Notes under the pieces: model-generated
What the model was told of the DNA's origin: nothing
The model's database searches: none
What the model saw: only the letters and a program-made list of their open reading frames with translations
Translations under genes and position numbers: made by a program
From: Glossina fuscipes
Lineage: Eukaryota > Arthropoda > Insecta > Diptera > Glossinidae
Assembly (NCBI RefSeq): GCF_014805625.2
Contig: NW_023998556.1
Location: 9,030 to 73,029 of the forward strand
Direction of reading: 5' to 3'
DNA length: 64,000 nucleotides
Part shown: positions 1 through 9,259 of the stretch, in pieces
Numbering within the stretch: the first letter of the stretch is position 1
Layout of the letters: every line of letters begins with the position of its first letter

Positions 1-267
1 CTCTCAATGTATCGTTACCGATAATGCCATCGAAAGATCTAAGGCTTCGTTGTTTGGGGATAGTTGCACGTTGGCATGGTCAGTTACTTTTATTTTGGCG
101 CAGAAAGAACTGCCTACAAAGGATTTTTCATTTGTAATAGGTTTTCTTATGTGTTTGGGTCGAAAGTAATTTTTGTTCGACCCTGTGTCTATTAAAAATT
201 TTAAAATATCTCCACCGCCATTTTTATGTTCAAGATAAGGCAGTGAAGTTTGCCTTAATCTAAAAAA
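1..267 (-). pseudogene. Errantivirus copy A protease start of pol (partial)
   Basis: The minus-strand frame that overlaps the end of gag encodes a retropepsin start with an L-I-D-T-G-S active site (DTG codons at about 181-189). The same segment in copy B (53480-53488) has the same motif. Pol would be reached from gag by a -1 shift at 261-267. Only about 85 codons lie inside the window. The frame is disturbed near 40-60 relative to copy B, where the bases corresponding to a stretch before the conserved G-N-D-T motif differ in length. Confidence 0.7.
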
Positions 268-1549
268 TGAATGTCTTCAAGCTGGTCTATTTGTTCATAC
301 TGCGGGATTTCAATTGGGTCCATATTTTCATTACATGTTTCCTCTGGATTTGGTTCTATTGTGCTTCCTCCATCATTGTCCTCTTTACACGTTATATTGT
401 AGGACCTTTGATGTTTGGGAAGCATTCCTTGTAATTGTTGTGAGGTTGCGTGTTTCTGTAAATATGTTTGGTATTGGTTCGGACGAATTGCGTAGTTTAT
501 GTGTTTGGTCTGGATGCTCCTGTCTACATCCATTGGTTCATCACGTTGTTGTGGTTTTGAGGGCAGTGCTTGTTGGTATTCACGATTTCCATGTTGATAT
601 TGTCTGTCAAATGTTGAAGGTGATCTTGGATGTTGTCTTTGGAAAATTGAAGGTGGTTTCTGCTGATTGTAGAACGGTTTCCCGACTTCTGGAATGGACT
701 GATAATAATTCCTTATTTGCGGTAAAGGTGGAGCTATGTTCCTTCGAATTGTGACTTGGCGTATTATGTCCTGTAGTTCACATTATGAAGCTTTAAGCTT
801 AAATGCAATGCTTGTGGCAAATCTGTTGTTCCCCTTATGCTGAGTAAGCGAGGTAGATCGCCTGTAAGTCCTCTAATAAATGTGTTCAGCACTTTCTCGC
901 GGTATGCCTGAGTCATGTTATTTAATGATTCAGTACCCACGTTCATTTAAGAGTGTTTATTTAGAATTAAAGAAAGATGCTGGTAAAGATCTTGATAGAA
1001 CTCCTGAACACTTTTACTTCCTTAGATCAGCGTCGTCGTCTGATACTCAAGTACTCCTAGGTTCCTCTTGTCCGCACAGTGCATGGTCAGGCACTTTGAC
1101 ATTTTATTCCACTTTAACGGCGTATTGTAGGACTCAAGAGCTATGTTCACTTGTCCTACTATTTTGTTCCGTATTACGTTCAGTATGCCATAGTATTTAG
1201 GACTGCCTTTCAGATGGTTATAAATTCCTAATATCCTGTCAATGCCTTTTTTTCATGAGCTACATTCTTCTGGTTTTCCCGAAAATACTCTTAGGCTTTT
1301 GGCTACGTCTGGTATTGACTTAAGTTCGTTTAGGTTATCTCCCATTGAGATATCAACTGTGTGGTCAGTATTGTCGTCTTCTAACTCTGGGTTAATTATT
1401 TCGGGTAGTTACCCGTCTTCCTTCGTCACTTCTACTACTAATTCTCTTATCTGTGCTTGCATATCGGACATATTCAGAACGGTCGATCTTGTATCTGTAG
1501 TTTGACTTTTGCTTAGGATGGATGATCTGATTAGATTTTCAGTGTTCAT
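255..1549 (-). pseudogene. Errantivirus copy A gag, broken
   Basis: Gag structural protein, which would package element RNA. The C-terminal 92 codons (255-533) contain M-D-V-D-R-S, Q-R-S-Y-N-I-T and a run of acidic residues, and end L-D. The central part (764-946) has the conserved F-I-R-G-L-T-G-D-L-P-R-L-L segment typical of 17.6/297 gag. The start codon at 1549 corresponds to the copy B start at 54877. Between these pieces the frame changes several times, so no continuous protein exists. Copy B gives the same pattern with different breaks, which shows the breaks arose independently after insertion. Confidence 0.75.
261..267 (-). promoter_or_regulatory. -1 ribosomal frameshift heptamer at gag/pol border, copy A
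   Basis: On the minus strand the last gag codons contain TTTTTTA in the phase T TTT TTA, followed two codons later by the gag stop. A -1 slip there enters the protease frame. The heptamer and phase are identical in copy B at 53560-53566. U UUU UUA is a well-known retroviral slippery sequence; use in this element is inferred. Confidence 0.65.
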
Positions 1550-1571
1550 TTTGTTATTTCGGTAGTTTGGT

Positions 1572-1572
<1 letters not shown>

Positions 1573-1607
<35 letters not shown>

Positions 1608-1775
1608 TTTTATTCCACTTATACTAGAAAATTGAGTATAAGCATAATAAAACAAATAAGAAGAAAAAAAAAGAAAAAGAAAAAAAAGCATGTACACTAT
1701 CAGCATAGGAGCACACTTACAACCGGTACAGGACCAAATTGCAAATGAACCCCTAAGCCATCGCAAAAATGCATA
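1573..1775 (-). repeat. Unidentified ~200-bp insertion in leader of copy A, with (TTTA)n end
   Basis: Copy B runs directly from the gag start region into the leader, while copy A has about 200 extra bases beginning with a perfect (TTTA)n run (about 1576-1612) and an A/G-rich run (1660-1690). Read on the minus strand it would end in (TAAA)n, like a retroposed SINE or truncated LINE. I do not recognise the body. No clear target duplication is visible because the left edge is microsatellite. Confidence 0.45.
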
Positions 1776-1824
1776 TTAGAGGGAGGAAAGAAATATTTTA
1801 TTTAATGTTGTAATATTCCTATTT

Positions 1825-2035
1825 TTATATTCGAATAGCTCGTGATTTGTCGCGAAAGAAAAAAATTTGACTTTAGTTTTATCATCTTCAGATTTTGATA
1901 TTCCGATAACTTTTGATTTGTTGAAAAATGCTTAATTTTAATTTTTTAATATTCGGATTTTGATATTCCGATGACTTGTGATTTGTCCAAAAATTCTTCA
2001 TTTTAATCTTGTGATTTATCGGAAAAATTTCGTAA
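1825..2035 (-). repeat. Degenerate ~70-bp tandem repeats in errantivirus leader (copy A)
   Basis: The core GATATTCCGATAACTTGTG-ATTTG recurs with variation at about 1828, 1897, 1960 and 2004. The homologous leader of copy B has the same array (54945-55240). This is a conserved part of the element lying between LTR and gag. Confidence 0.6.
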
Positions 2036-2726
2036 ATATAATTCTGCTTTAGGCTTACTTGCTAAAAAAATTGAAAAAAATTTGAAATTCGCAAATTCTT
2101 CCCAGATTTTGCTAATATTAATTTATTTTTGTTTGTTGATTGCTAGTATTTTCTTTTTCATTTGCCTTGATTTTATTTTCTCTTAAATTTGTTCCTTCTG
2201 CCTTCTTGGCTTTTATTTAATTTTCCCTTCAAAAAAATTTCCAAATTTATTTTCTTTTTGTTTGTTTTGTTTTTTTTTAATATTTTTTTTAATATGTTTC
2301 TCTTTTCTAAATTCGTTTTTTTTCCTTATTTATTTTCAATTTTAGTTCATTTGCTCTTTGCTCCTTTTGCTTGGCTACTTCTCGGACTGTTGGTGCCTTT
2401 TGGTAACTCCTACTTGGGGGCCTTGCCGCTTCCTGTGCTTTTCGAGGTTGACCGGAACTTGCGGTACGTTTCTTTGTTTATGTTAACATAGTTTATAACA
2501 GCTTTTTTCTCTTCTTTTTAATCACTTGAATTTTTGAGTTCTTTTCACTTATTTATTATTATTATTATTATTTTTTTTTTTGACGAAATATTGTTATTAT
2601 TTTCATTTTTTTTTATTTTTCCTAAGAGCATTTGTTTGAATTATCCTTTGGTCAATGCAGCTTCTATTACCACCGCTGTTCGCAGTGTCTCGGTCCTTCC
2701 CTCTCTGGAAAAACTGCTCGGGCGCC
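2036..2726 (-). promoter_or_regulatory. Errantivirus leader with tRNA-Lys-type primer-binding site (2714-2727)
   Basis: Very T-rich untranslated leader, with a (TTA)n run near 2553-2572. Immediately inside the LTR the minus strand reads TGGCGCCCGAGCAG, close to a primer site for tRNA-Lys(UUU). Copy B has the same site at 56161-56174. Open frames in this stretch are low-complexity and not coding. Confidence 0.6.
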
Positions 2727-3135
2727 AGTTAAATAAATTTTTTTTTACTTTTGTGTTGATTGGGTGGTTAATTAAAACGCAATTTTATTTTGTCTTTATT
2801 TAACAATTTTTATTTTACAATTTTTTATTCGCGTTGAGGAATTTTTTGGATGTTAACACAGACGATGTCTAGCAATGAACTAATTTTGTTTTATCTTATA
2901 GGAAACCTTTGGGTTGTCCAACGGTTGACAGTCAGTACTTTTAAAATAATGTTTATAGTAGGGTGCAATACGAGATTGGTAAAAATTATTTAGAGTAGCG
3001 TGCAATGTAAGGTTGGTGAGAAATGTTTACAATGAGTTCATATGACGCTCATTGTTTATGAAATTCTATGCCTGTTTATTTTATTCATTAGAATGGTTCG
3101 CGAAATGAATGCTTTTGTTAGGATGGTCCTTAACT
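2727..3135 (-). repeat. Errantivirus 5' LTR, copy A
   Basis: 409-bp LTR bounded by the inverted hexanucleotide AGTTAA / TTAACT. It is clearly similar over its length to the solo LTR at 40502-40923 and more diverged from the 3' LTR of copy B (48549-48932). The interior side carries the primer site; the outer side abuts TATA. Confidence 0.85.
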
Positions 3136-3435
3136 TATACATTACAAATAAACATGAATAAAAACCAAATTTAAATCTTACCGCCGTTTAAAATTATAAA
3201 AGTATTTTTTTTTATAACGTAAAGCAAAATTAAATTAGAAGAGCAGGATAAAGTAAAACGGTCATCGGACCCAAATTCGGAATCTTCCATTCAATCATGG
3301 GCCAATTGAGATCTTATGTACGGCAGGGTATAGAGTGGCTCTGGCCATATGATCAGACCTTAGGTACGGCATGTATGTTTCGTCCATCTGCTCATTTTCA
3401 TAACCCCTCAAACATTTTTGAGATTTTTAACATCT

Positions 3436-3855
3436 TCTTACGAAAATCCCAAATCCAGTTAATTTTAGCTAAGTAATTTTCCCTAATAATAAATTCCCTA
3501 AAGAACGAAAAACCAAATGGGCATTCGCAGGCGTCATGCAACTACAGGCCCATGAAAACAGACTGGGTTTAGAAATAAAACCATAAATTTAGGTATAGTA
3601 ACATGCTTTTAAAAATGTATATAAATAGAATATTTTTGGAAGGGAGAGTTAGTCGGGCAAGAACATAGAAGTTGAGAGTACGGCCAAAATAAATTGAGAA
3701 TAATCCTACATTTAAGGAACATAATTGTAAATAGATGATGCTACCGTTAAGGAATATACTTGTAAATCAAAGAACTTTGGAGTGTATTTCTCTTGATCAA
3801 AATACCCATGATCCAGTGATATAGACTGTATTTTACAAAGGCGAATTTTATAACA
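3436..3855 (-). repeat. Solo LTR, TGTTACG family (minus orientation)
   Basis: Minus-strand copy of the LTR family also seen at 11301-11715, 22470-23408 and 44713-45100. The minus strand begins TGTTATAAAATTCGC and ends near TTTTCGTAAGA. No internal region or second LTR is adjacent. The segment around 3585-3605 preserves the uninterrupted sequence that is split by an insertion in the copy at 22.5 kb. The flanking 4-mers differ, so the target duplication has decayed. Confidence 0.65.
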
Positions 3856-4429
3856 ATATATATTGTTTTGTTACACAATATGTGACAAAGGATTCGATGT
3901 TTGATCGTAGACTTGTGTATGTCACAAACTATCTTATAAAAAACGAAAAGCAGACAATAAAAGCGATTTATTTCCAAATTTAAATATATTTTATTTGTAG
4001 AATCCACCTGCCTGTTCCTTCTTTCGAAATCCTTTTTCTTCGTTGGTCGCCGTTAGTGCAATCCTACATATTTCGATTATCGATTACAAATTGCAATATC
4101 TCCTAATAACAGAAAAAATGTTTCTTCCTTTTATTGTTACGAAAAGAACAGCTAAGTTTCATAATTCTTTTTAAAACCCTACTTAAACAAATTGAAATTA
4201 CAAAATAATAATTAGGCATTATTTTAAGGTAAGTGTGGCAAAATTATAATAAAAAAGATTTATTTCACTACAAGAGTCAGCTTGTTTTCCATGAAATTCG
4301 TGAAGCGGCAAAAATTATTTAAAAAGAATGAGTTCTCAAAAACAGTAGAAAAATTTAACTTTACGTCAAATCTCCTGCACTAGTGTAATAATCATGACTA
4401 TTTATGTTCGTTGAAAGACAGCGGAAATA
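3856..4429. other. AT-rich spacer, no gene seen
   Basis: No open frame with recognisable content on either strand, and no repeat shared with the rest of the window that I could see. Confidence 0.5.
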
Positions 4430-4433
4430 TGGT

Positions 4434-4600
4434 ACAGTGCGAAAAGTATCACAAGTGATTCCACTTTGAATGCTTTGGCGTTAACAGCGATATATCGAAC
4501 ATCAGCTGGGGGTGTCCAGTTTGTGGATTCCAGCATCACTTACAACGCAAGATAAACTTGCTTCCACAAGAAACTTCCTCATTGAAAAAAGACACTCATA
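4434..4600 (+). pseudogene. LINE ORF1 PHD-like zinc-finger fragment
   Basis: In one frame the translation shows C-E-K-Y-H-K, then F-H-F-E-C-F-G-V, then W-G-C-P-V-C, the spacing of the second half of a PHD finger (His/Cys zinc ligands, then W and C-x-x-C). A stop interrupts the finger (K-Y-H-K-stop). PHD-type fingers in ORF1 are known from CR1-group LINEs. The downstream 300 bases are probably the rest of ORF1 but have no motif I can name. Confidence 0.5.
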
Positions 4601-5289
4601 TCCATGGCAGCAGGCACATCAACTCCGCCGCTGCATACTGTTCTGTTCCTACTAGAGATGCATGAATACAAAGACGCGTGAACATAAGCAGTGAATGTCC
4701 TACGTTAACAACACATAGAGGAGGCGGATGCAAAGAACACTAAGCACAGATATATGAAAATGCGGAGCAATTGGTTCAGGCGACCCGGAATATATCACCC
4801 ATAATACTACCAACAAGCACACAAACCGGCTTTCAACTTTAACCCAAGAGAAAGAAGAACCCGGAAGAAACACTGTTATCCACTGGCAGTTTTAAAAACA
4901 GCACTGAGTTTGGCAGATGCCGAAAACCTAATAAGGCTTCAATCTTTCCTTCGTGGAAGAGCCCGATAAGCTGTAAAAGCAAGATTTTTAATACCTCCAT
5001 TTGTCCCGAATGTCATAAAAATGCTGGAAATGTATTTAAAGATATTTTAGAGAATCTTATATAAGAGATGCGGAAAATACCGTCGTTGAAAGATCGGCTG
5101 GATGTCTCAATATATTATGCCCTAATGGTACGTAATGTACAATCGGTCTTAGGGTCATACTAAATGGATCTACATGTTCCGATGTAACGTTAAGTGATCG
5201 GCCCATGATTTTGAACCCTCAAATCTCTTTGCTAAATCCCTCAAACGAAATTTTGCAGCGTCTAATTCCGATTCACCTGTCAATTATCC

Positions 5290-6410
5290 GTATGCGATAT
5301 TTAGCTCGGTTTTGATTGCTAACTTAGTCATTTCAGAAAATGACGTTTTGGATAGTCTCTAAAATATACATATGCGCCTCGACCTGATGGGATCCCACCA
5401 AGTATACTTAAATCATGCTCCTTCGAACTATGTGGTGTTATTTCAATGATTTTTAATCAGTCCTTGATATTAGTAAAGCGTTTGACTTAGTTAACTATAA
5501 CTTATTGATCTTCAAAATGTATGTGTCTGGCTTTCCTTTTCACTTAGTGAAACGGATAAGCTCTTAGCTGCATGAGAGATCGTTCAGTGTTCTGCTTAAC
5601 TTCTTCACCTCGCATGAATTCTCCGCGAAGTCTGGCATACCTCAAGGCAGCCACTTAGGGCTCCTTTATTTAATCTATAGAATAATGATATCCCCTCGGT
5701 GATTAAATCTTCTTTCCCCTTGGAATCACAATCGTGCCGGTTTCAAATTCACTTAAATAATTTGATTACACGGTTCTCGTTAAATTTTATGAAATTAAAC
5801 CTGAAAAATGCAAGAAGGTTTCTTTCTTAAGAAGGAAGTGAATATTTCATTGGCTCACACAAGCTGGAAAACGTTGATTCGTTTATCGATTTAGGGGTTT
5901 TATTTGACCAAAGAGTACTTTCTAATTTGCTCATTAAGCTCTCTTTAAGTAAAGCTAGGACTGGTCTTGGTTCCACTACTACCAAAGGATGGAGCTTAAG
6001 GATCCTTAATATTACAAACAAGCTACACATGTGCTTAGTTAGACCAATGCTTGACTATGTCTCGGTTATGTAGTCTCCCTCCTACGGGTGTTATATAGAT
6101 TCAATTGAAGGACTTAAAAATTCATGCTTGCTGTTTGGCCTTAGGAATTTGGGTTGTGACCCGCTGGCCCTAATATGTCTCCTTATGAAAATAGGTCGCA
6201 TCTGTTATCCTTACTGTGAAAAACGTAGGGTTATTCTTGGTGCCTCCTCTTTAGTTAACTTAATTAATGTTATTATCGATTCGTTCACATTACTTGGTGA
6301 GATAGGTTTCAATGTCCCTAACCACTTCTCTAGACACTTTATGTTAATTAAACTGAGTCAATGTAAATATAGTTATGAACGTTTAGAGTTGTTTGCAGAA
6401 ACCTAAATGA
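5290..6410 (+). pseudogene. LINE reverse transcriptase fragment, frameshifted
   Basis: Conserved pieces appear in changing frames: I-S-E-N-D-V-L-D-S-L (near 5330), D-G-I-P-P/S-H-Q (near 5390), a motif resembling F-D-L-V-N-Y-N-L-L-I (near 5480), G-I-P-Q-G-S-H-L-G plus L-L-F-N-L (near 5630-5680), and near 6128-6406 an uninterrupted C-terminal block including R-R-V-I-L-G-A-S-S-L and G-E-I-G-F-N-V-P. The YADD box region is lost or deleted. This would have copied LINE RNA at the insertion site; it cannot now. Confidence 0.6.
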
Positions 6411-7230
6411 TATCTACCACTTAATCTCAATATCAGGCAAACCAACTTTGCTTAATATCCCTATGTCGTATTTAACCTAACTTTTAATCTTGATATCTCA
6501 CTATAATTCGGAAATTAATTGGTGTTAATTACTGTATTGATTGCCAAACTGTTGCATGTTTGCATTGGCTTAGGGGGTTTCTTGCAATTTCGTTCTGTAC
6601 TGGTTGTAGATGAGCCTCCGTACTAGTTGTGTGCATTCTTTTTTTTATTTTTTTTCCTTCTTATTTATTTATACATGAATTTAATTATTATTATTATTTA
6701 TTTCTTTTTTTCTCTCCATCTTTTCTTCTCATTATTTTCTTTATACTAGTTTTTAATATTAATTAACATAACTAAGAGTCAATACAATTCGATTATTAAT
6801 TGTGTTAGCCTGTCTTAGTTTAGTTTCATGTGTAAGTAAATGAAATAAACAAATAAATAAATCAAAGAAAACTCCCTTTCATTTTTATTTTTTTGGTTTT
6901 TTTTTAGAATAAAAACGTTCTACCCGCCTGTTGAGTAAATATAAAACCTTCTGAATGTTCAAACCTATAACTTAAGGACATATAACACCGACAGTGGTAC
7001 ATGTGGATATTCATAAAAATAAAGAGCAAAAAACCTAAAATGATGGGATGTGTACTTAATACATTGATGCCGCTGCGTTTTGTACAGCCATTATTTACAT
7101 TAAATCCATCCTCACTGAATTGTTTAGAATAACTGCTGTGGCTCGACGGCCTTAAATAATGTGATGTTACCATTTCGCCACAAATAGAGTTATGTTTCTG
7201 TCGACGATATGAACGTATAAAATTTGGTAT

Positions 7231-7412
7231 CCGCCTGAGTGGCCGAGTAGGCAAGAGTCTCGACTAGTAACTCAATAGTCGTGGGTTCAAACCTCAAGTG
7301 CGGTAGAATTTTTAATAAAAGCCGATAGCCCTAGATGCTAGTGCTTTAAGACTTTAGTCTTAGAATTTATTCTCTGGCTAAATTTATAATAATAATAATA
7401 ATAATAATAAAA
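7231..7412 (+). mobile_element. tRNA-derived SINE with (TAA)n tail
   Basis: The 5' head (7231-7304) looks like a type-II-like tRNA gene, with box A TGGCCGAGTAGG and box B GGGTTCAAACC, which are internal RNA polymerase III promoter elements. The body (7321-7385) begins GCCGATAGCC and is followed by (TAA)n to about 7412. The body and tail closely match the last ~90 bases of the I-clade LINE at 31033-31121, as expected for a SINE mobilised by that LINE. About 180 bp, a usual SINE length. No clear target duplication. Confidence 0.75.
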
Positions 7413-7510
7413 TATGAACCACTGTATTCCACTTTGTGTTGCTATTGCATTTTTTGCTTGTTGGAACTGTTTGTACGTAAACGTATATCTTGTTTCGATT
7501 ACAACGAAAC

Positions 7511-8340
7511 TTGAAATGAATTTTGCAATAGTAGTTCACCTTGTTCCACGAGGTCGGTTGGAAATCCAGTTACACCCATTTGATGCATAGAATGGTTGGC
7601 ATATTTTAATACGAAATGCATGCTATCTAAAGCTTTTTGTAACTCTTTGGTACAACTGGCGCTATCGCTGAAGCGTAACAAATCTTTCAACAATAAGTGG
7701 TATTTCGTTAGGCATTGCACAGATTTCAATAGATAAGTGGCCAGCGGTAGTAACCTAAACGCTTTCGGCATTCTTGCAAAAAGGGATGTAAAGGTATGTA
7801 AACCAAAGACTAAAGTAAACGTCGTGAACGAGGAATATTTTCACAGTAAAATGGATACAAAAATAAAATCTATGCCGTCTTTGCACAAAAATTAAAGCCA
7901 CAAGATATGTAGTGGACATACAAATCTCCAAATTTTAAAGAAAAGCCCTATTTTGAAATGTATACAGTTCGTGTTAATTTTCGAACAAAATGTCTGTCGC
8001 TTGCCAGCGAGTCACTGAAAACATTTGATCGCAAAAACCATTAAATATTGAGCTCATTCCATATATATACATTCTCTCCGCTTCTAAAAGCTGGATTAAA
8101 ACATGACCGCGTTTTAGACTTCTTAGGGCGAAATCCTGATCACTAATATCCAGGTTACATGCGTTATCAGCATTTAATAAAATTTGTAGAAATCCGTAGA
8201 TCGAGGACGTAATTCGTGTATAGCGTCAGCCTTATATTTTCTGCGTAACATATGTGGTGCTCTGCCCGGTGACTCCATTTGTACCGCTGGTTCTGGAGCA
8301 ACTGTTTGCACTAGTTGTGGGGGTTTTAAAACGGATTTTT
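7511..8340 (-). pseudogene. Dbl-family Rho-GEF (DH domain) gene fragment, degenerate
   Basis: Host-gene remnant. A 262-bp exon (7511-7772), preceded on the minus strand by a good acceptor (CCCTTTTTGCAAG), encodes the third conserved region of a DH domain: L-P-L-A-T-Y-L-L-K-S-V-Q-C-L-T-K-Y, then L-L-L-K-D-L-L, ending S-F-Q-V. The normally near-invariant K-P-V-Q-R-x-T-K-Y-Q is altered at several positions. Further upstream (about 7978-8190) the start of a DH domain is visible as L-K-R-G-H-V-L followed by L-L-E-A-E-R. A proline-rich open stretch (8190-8340) precedes it in another frame. The middle DH exon is absent and frames do not join. DH proteins activate Rho-type GTPases; this copy appears dead. 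Closest in feel to the MCF2/Dbs/Trio type. Confidence 0.65.
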
Positions 8341-8742
8341 TTAGACTGGATACGTTTATTATCTATCAACGACAGATCATCAATTATTTACAAAAGTTGA
8401 GATACTAGCGCATTGATTTCAGGTGTTACACTCCAAAAAAAAATTTTTTTTTAGCCAAGGATGGAACATTCGGAACCTTAACCGGATTCGCTAATGGCAG
8501 GCTCACAAGTTTGATCGTTGACGATGAGGATGAAAAGGAATGATGACGAGCAACATGGATCGACGTGTGAGATTTAGGGGAAGGCCGAGGTAAAATATTG
8601 CTTCACTACAAGTTGGTCTTTTACAGGCTGGGGAAGAAGTGCTGTAGGTAGCGACATTTTTTGAGCATTGTTTTAATTTTGTCAAACTTTCTCTGCAGCA
8701 CCAGATCAGTAATACCTGCACACTTCGCATGACAATAACGCT

Positions 8743-8771
8743 CGCTTCGCTACTTATTAAGTAGCGAAGCG
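8743..8771. repeat. Perfect 29-bp palindrome
   Basis: Two 14-bp arms (CGCTTCGCTACTTA and its complement) surround a single central T. It is locally GC-richer than the surroundings. It could be a DNA-transposon or MITE remnant, or a hairpin; nothing nearby identifies it. Confidence 0.6.
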
Positions 8772-9259
8772 CTCAAAATTAGGGCTTGTTTTATTTTTAT
8801 GTACATAAACATTCTATGTCAGACAGCGACAGTCACTGTAGTGGTTGTGAAGAAAGAGAAAACAAAAAAGTTTCTCACGTATTTAAAAACGATCTCCAAA
8901 ATTAGTTCGAAAATTTCACGCTATAAAAAACAAAGCAAACAAGAACATTTCGAACAAAATTCAGTTTAACAAATACGATACAAATCGTAAATGGTCTACC
9001 ATAAAACAATATAAAATTTGTAGTATACGCCTTAAGCCACATTTTCTGAGGTTCTTTATTCAGAAGTCATGCCGCATAGATGCCTGCACTAGGAAACGTA
9101 ATCCACAGCTCCAGAGCTAGCACCGAATAGCCGACAGCAAATTCAGAGCAGGCGGGTGGAAATAGAACGGTTAAAACGCAAGGCAAAGATGGACAGCAAT
9201 CAATATTCAGTATTGTAGTAATCTGTGAAAACGGTAAAAGAAATAATATAAATATATTT
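8772..9259. other. Intergenic AT-rich stretch, no gene seen
   Basis: No recognisable coding signal. It lies between the Rho-GEF remnant and the BEL/Pao pol remnant and may include decayed upstream BEL sequence. Confidence 0.4.

Larger units (their letters stand above)
1..3135 (-). mobile_element. 17.6/297-like errantivirus (Ty3/Gypsy), copy A, 5' part, runs off window
   Basis: Read on the minus strand, this is LTR (2727-3135), primer site, long AT-rich leader, gag and the start of pol; the rest lies left of position 1. Bases 1-270 match the gag/pol border of the second copy (about 53276-53570), and gag is recognisably the same protein in both. It is related to the 17.6/297/Tom group of insect endogenous retroviruses. 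The bases outside the LTR begin TATA (3136-3139), the target type these elements prefer. Gag has several frame breaks and the leader carries a foreign insertion, so this is an old copy. Confidence 0.85.
4430..6868 (+). mobile_element. Decayed CR1/Jockey-group LINE, copy 1
   Basis: Plus-strand non-LTR retrotransposon. From 5' to 3' it has an ORF1 remnant with a PHD-like zinc finger, then reverse transcriptase blocks (about 5290-5720), then the conserved C-terminal segment (6128-6406). It ends in an A-rich tail made of AAAT units (6837-6868). The endonuclease region is missing, so ORF1 and RT are joined by an internal deletion. Many stops and frameshifts are present. A second copy of the same family lies at 43.1-44.15 kb; both share several long near-identical stretches in the RT. 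Confidence 0.7.
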
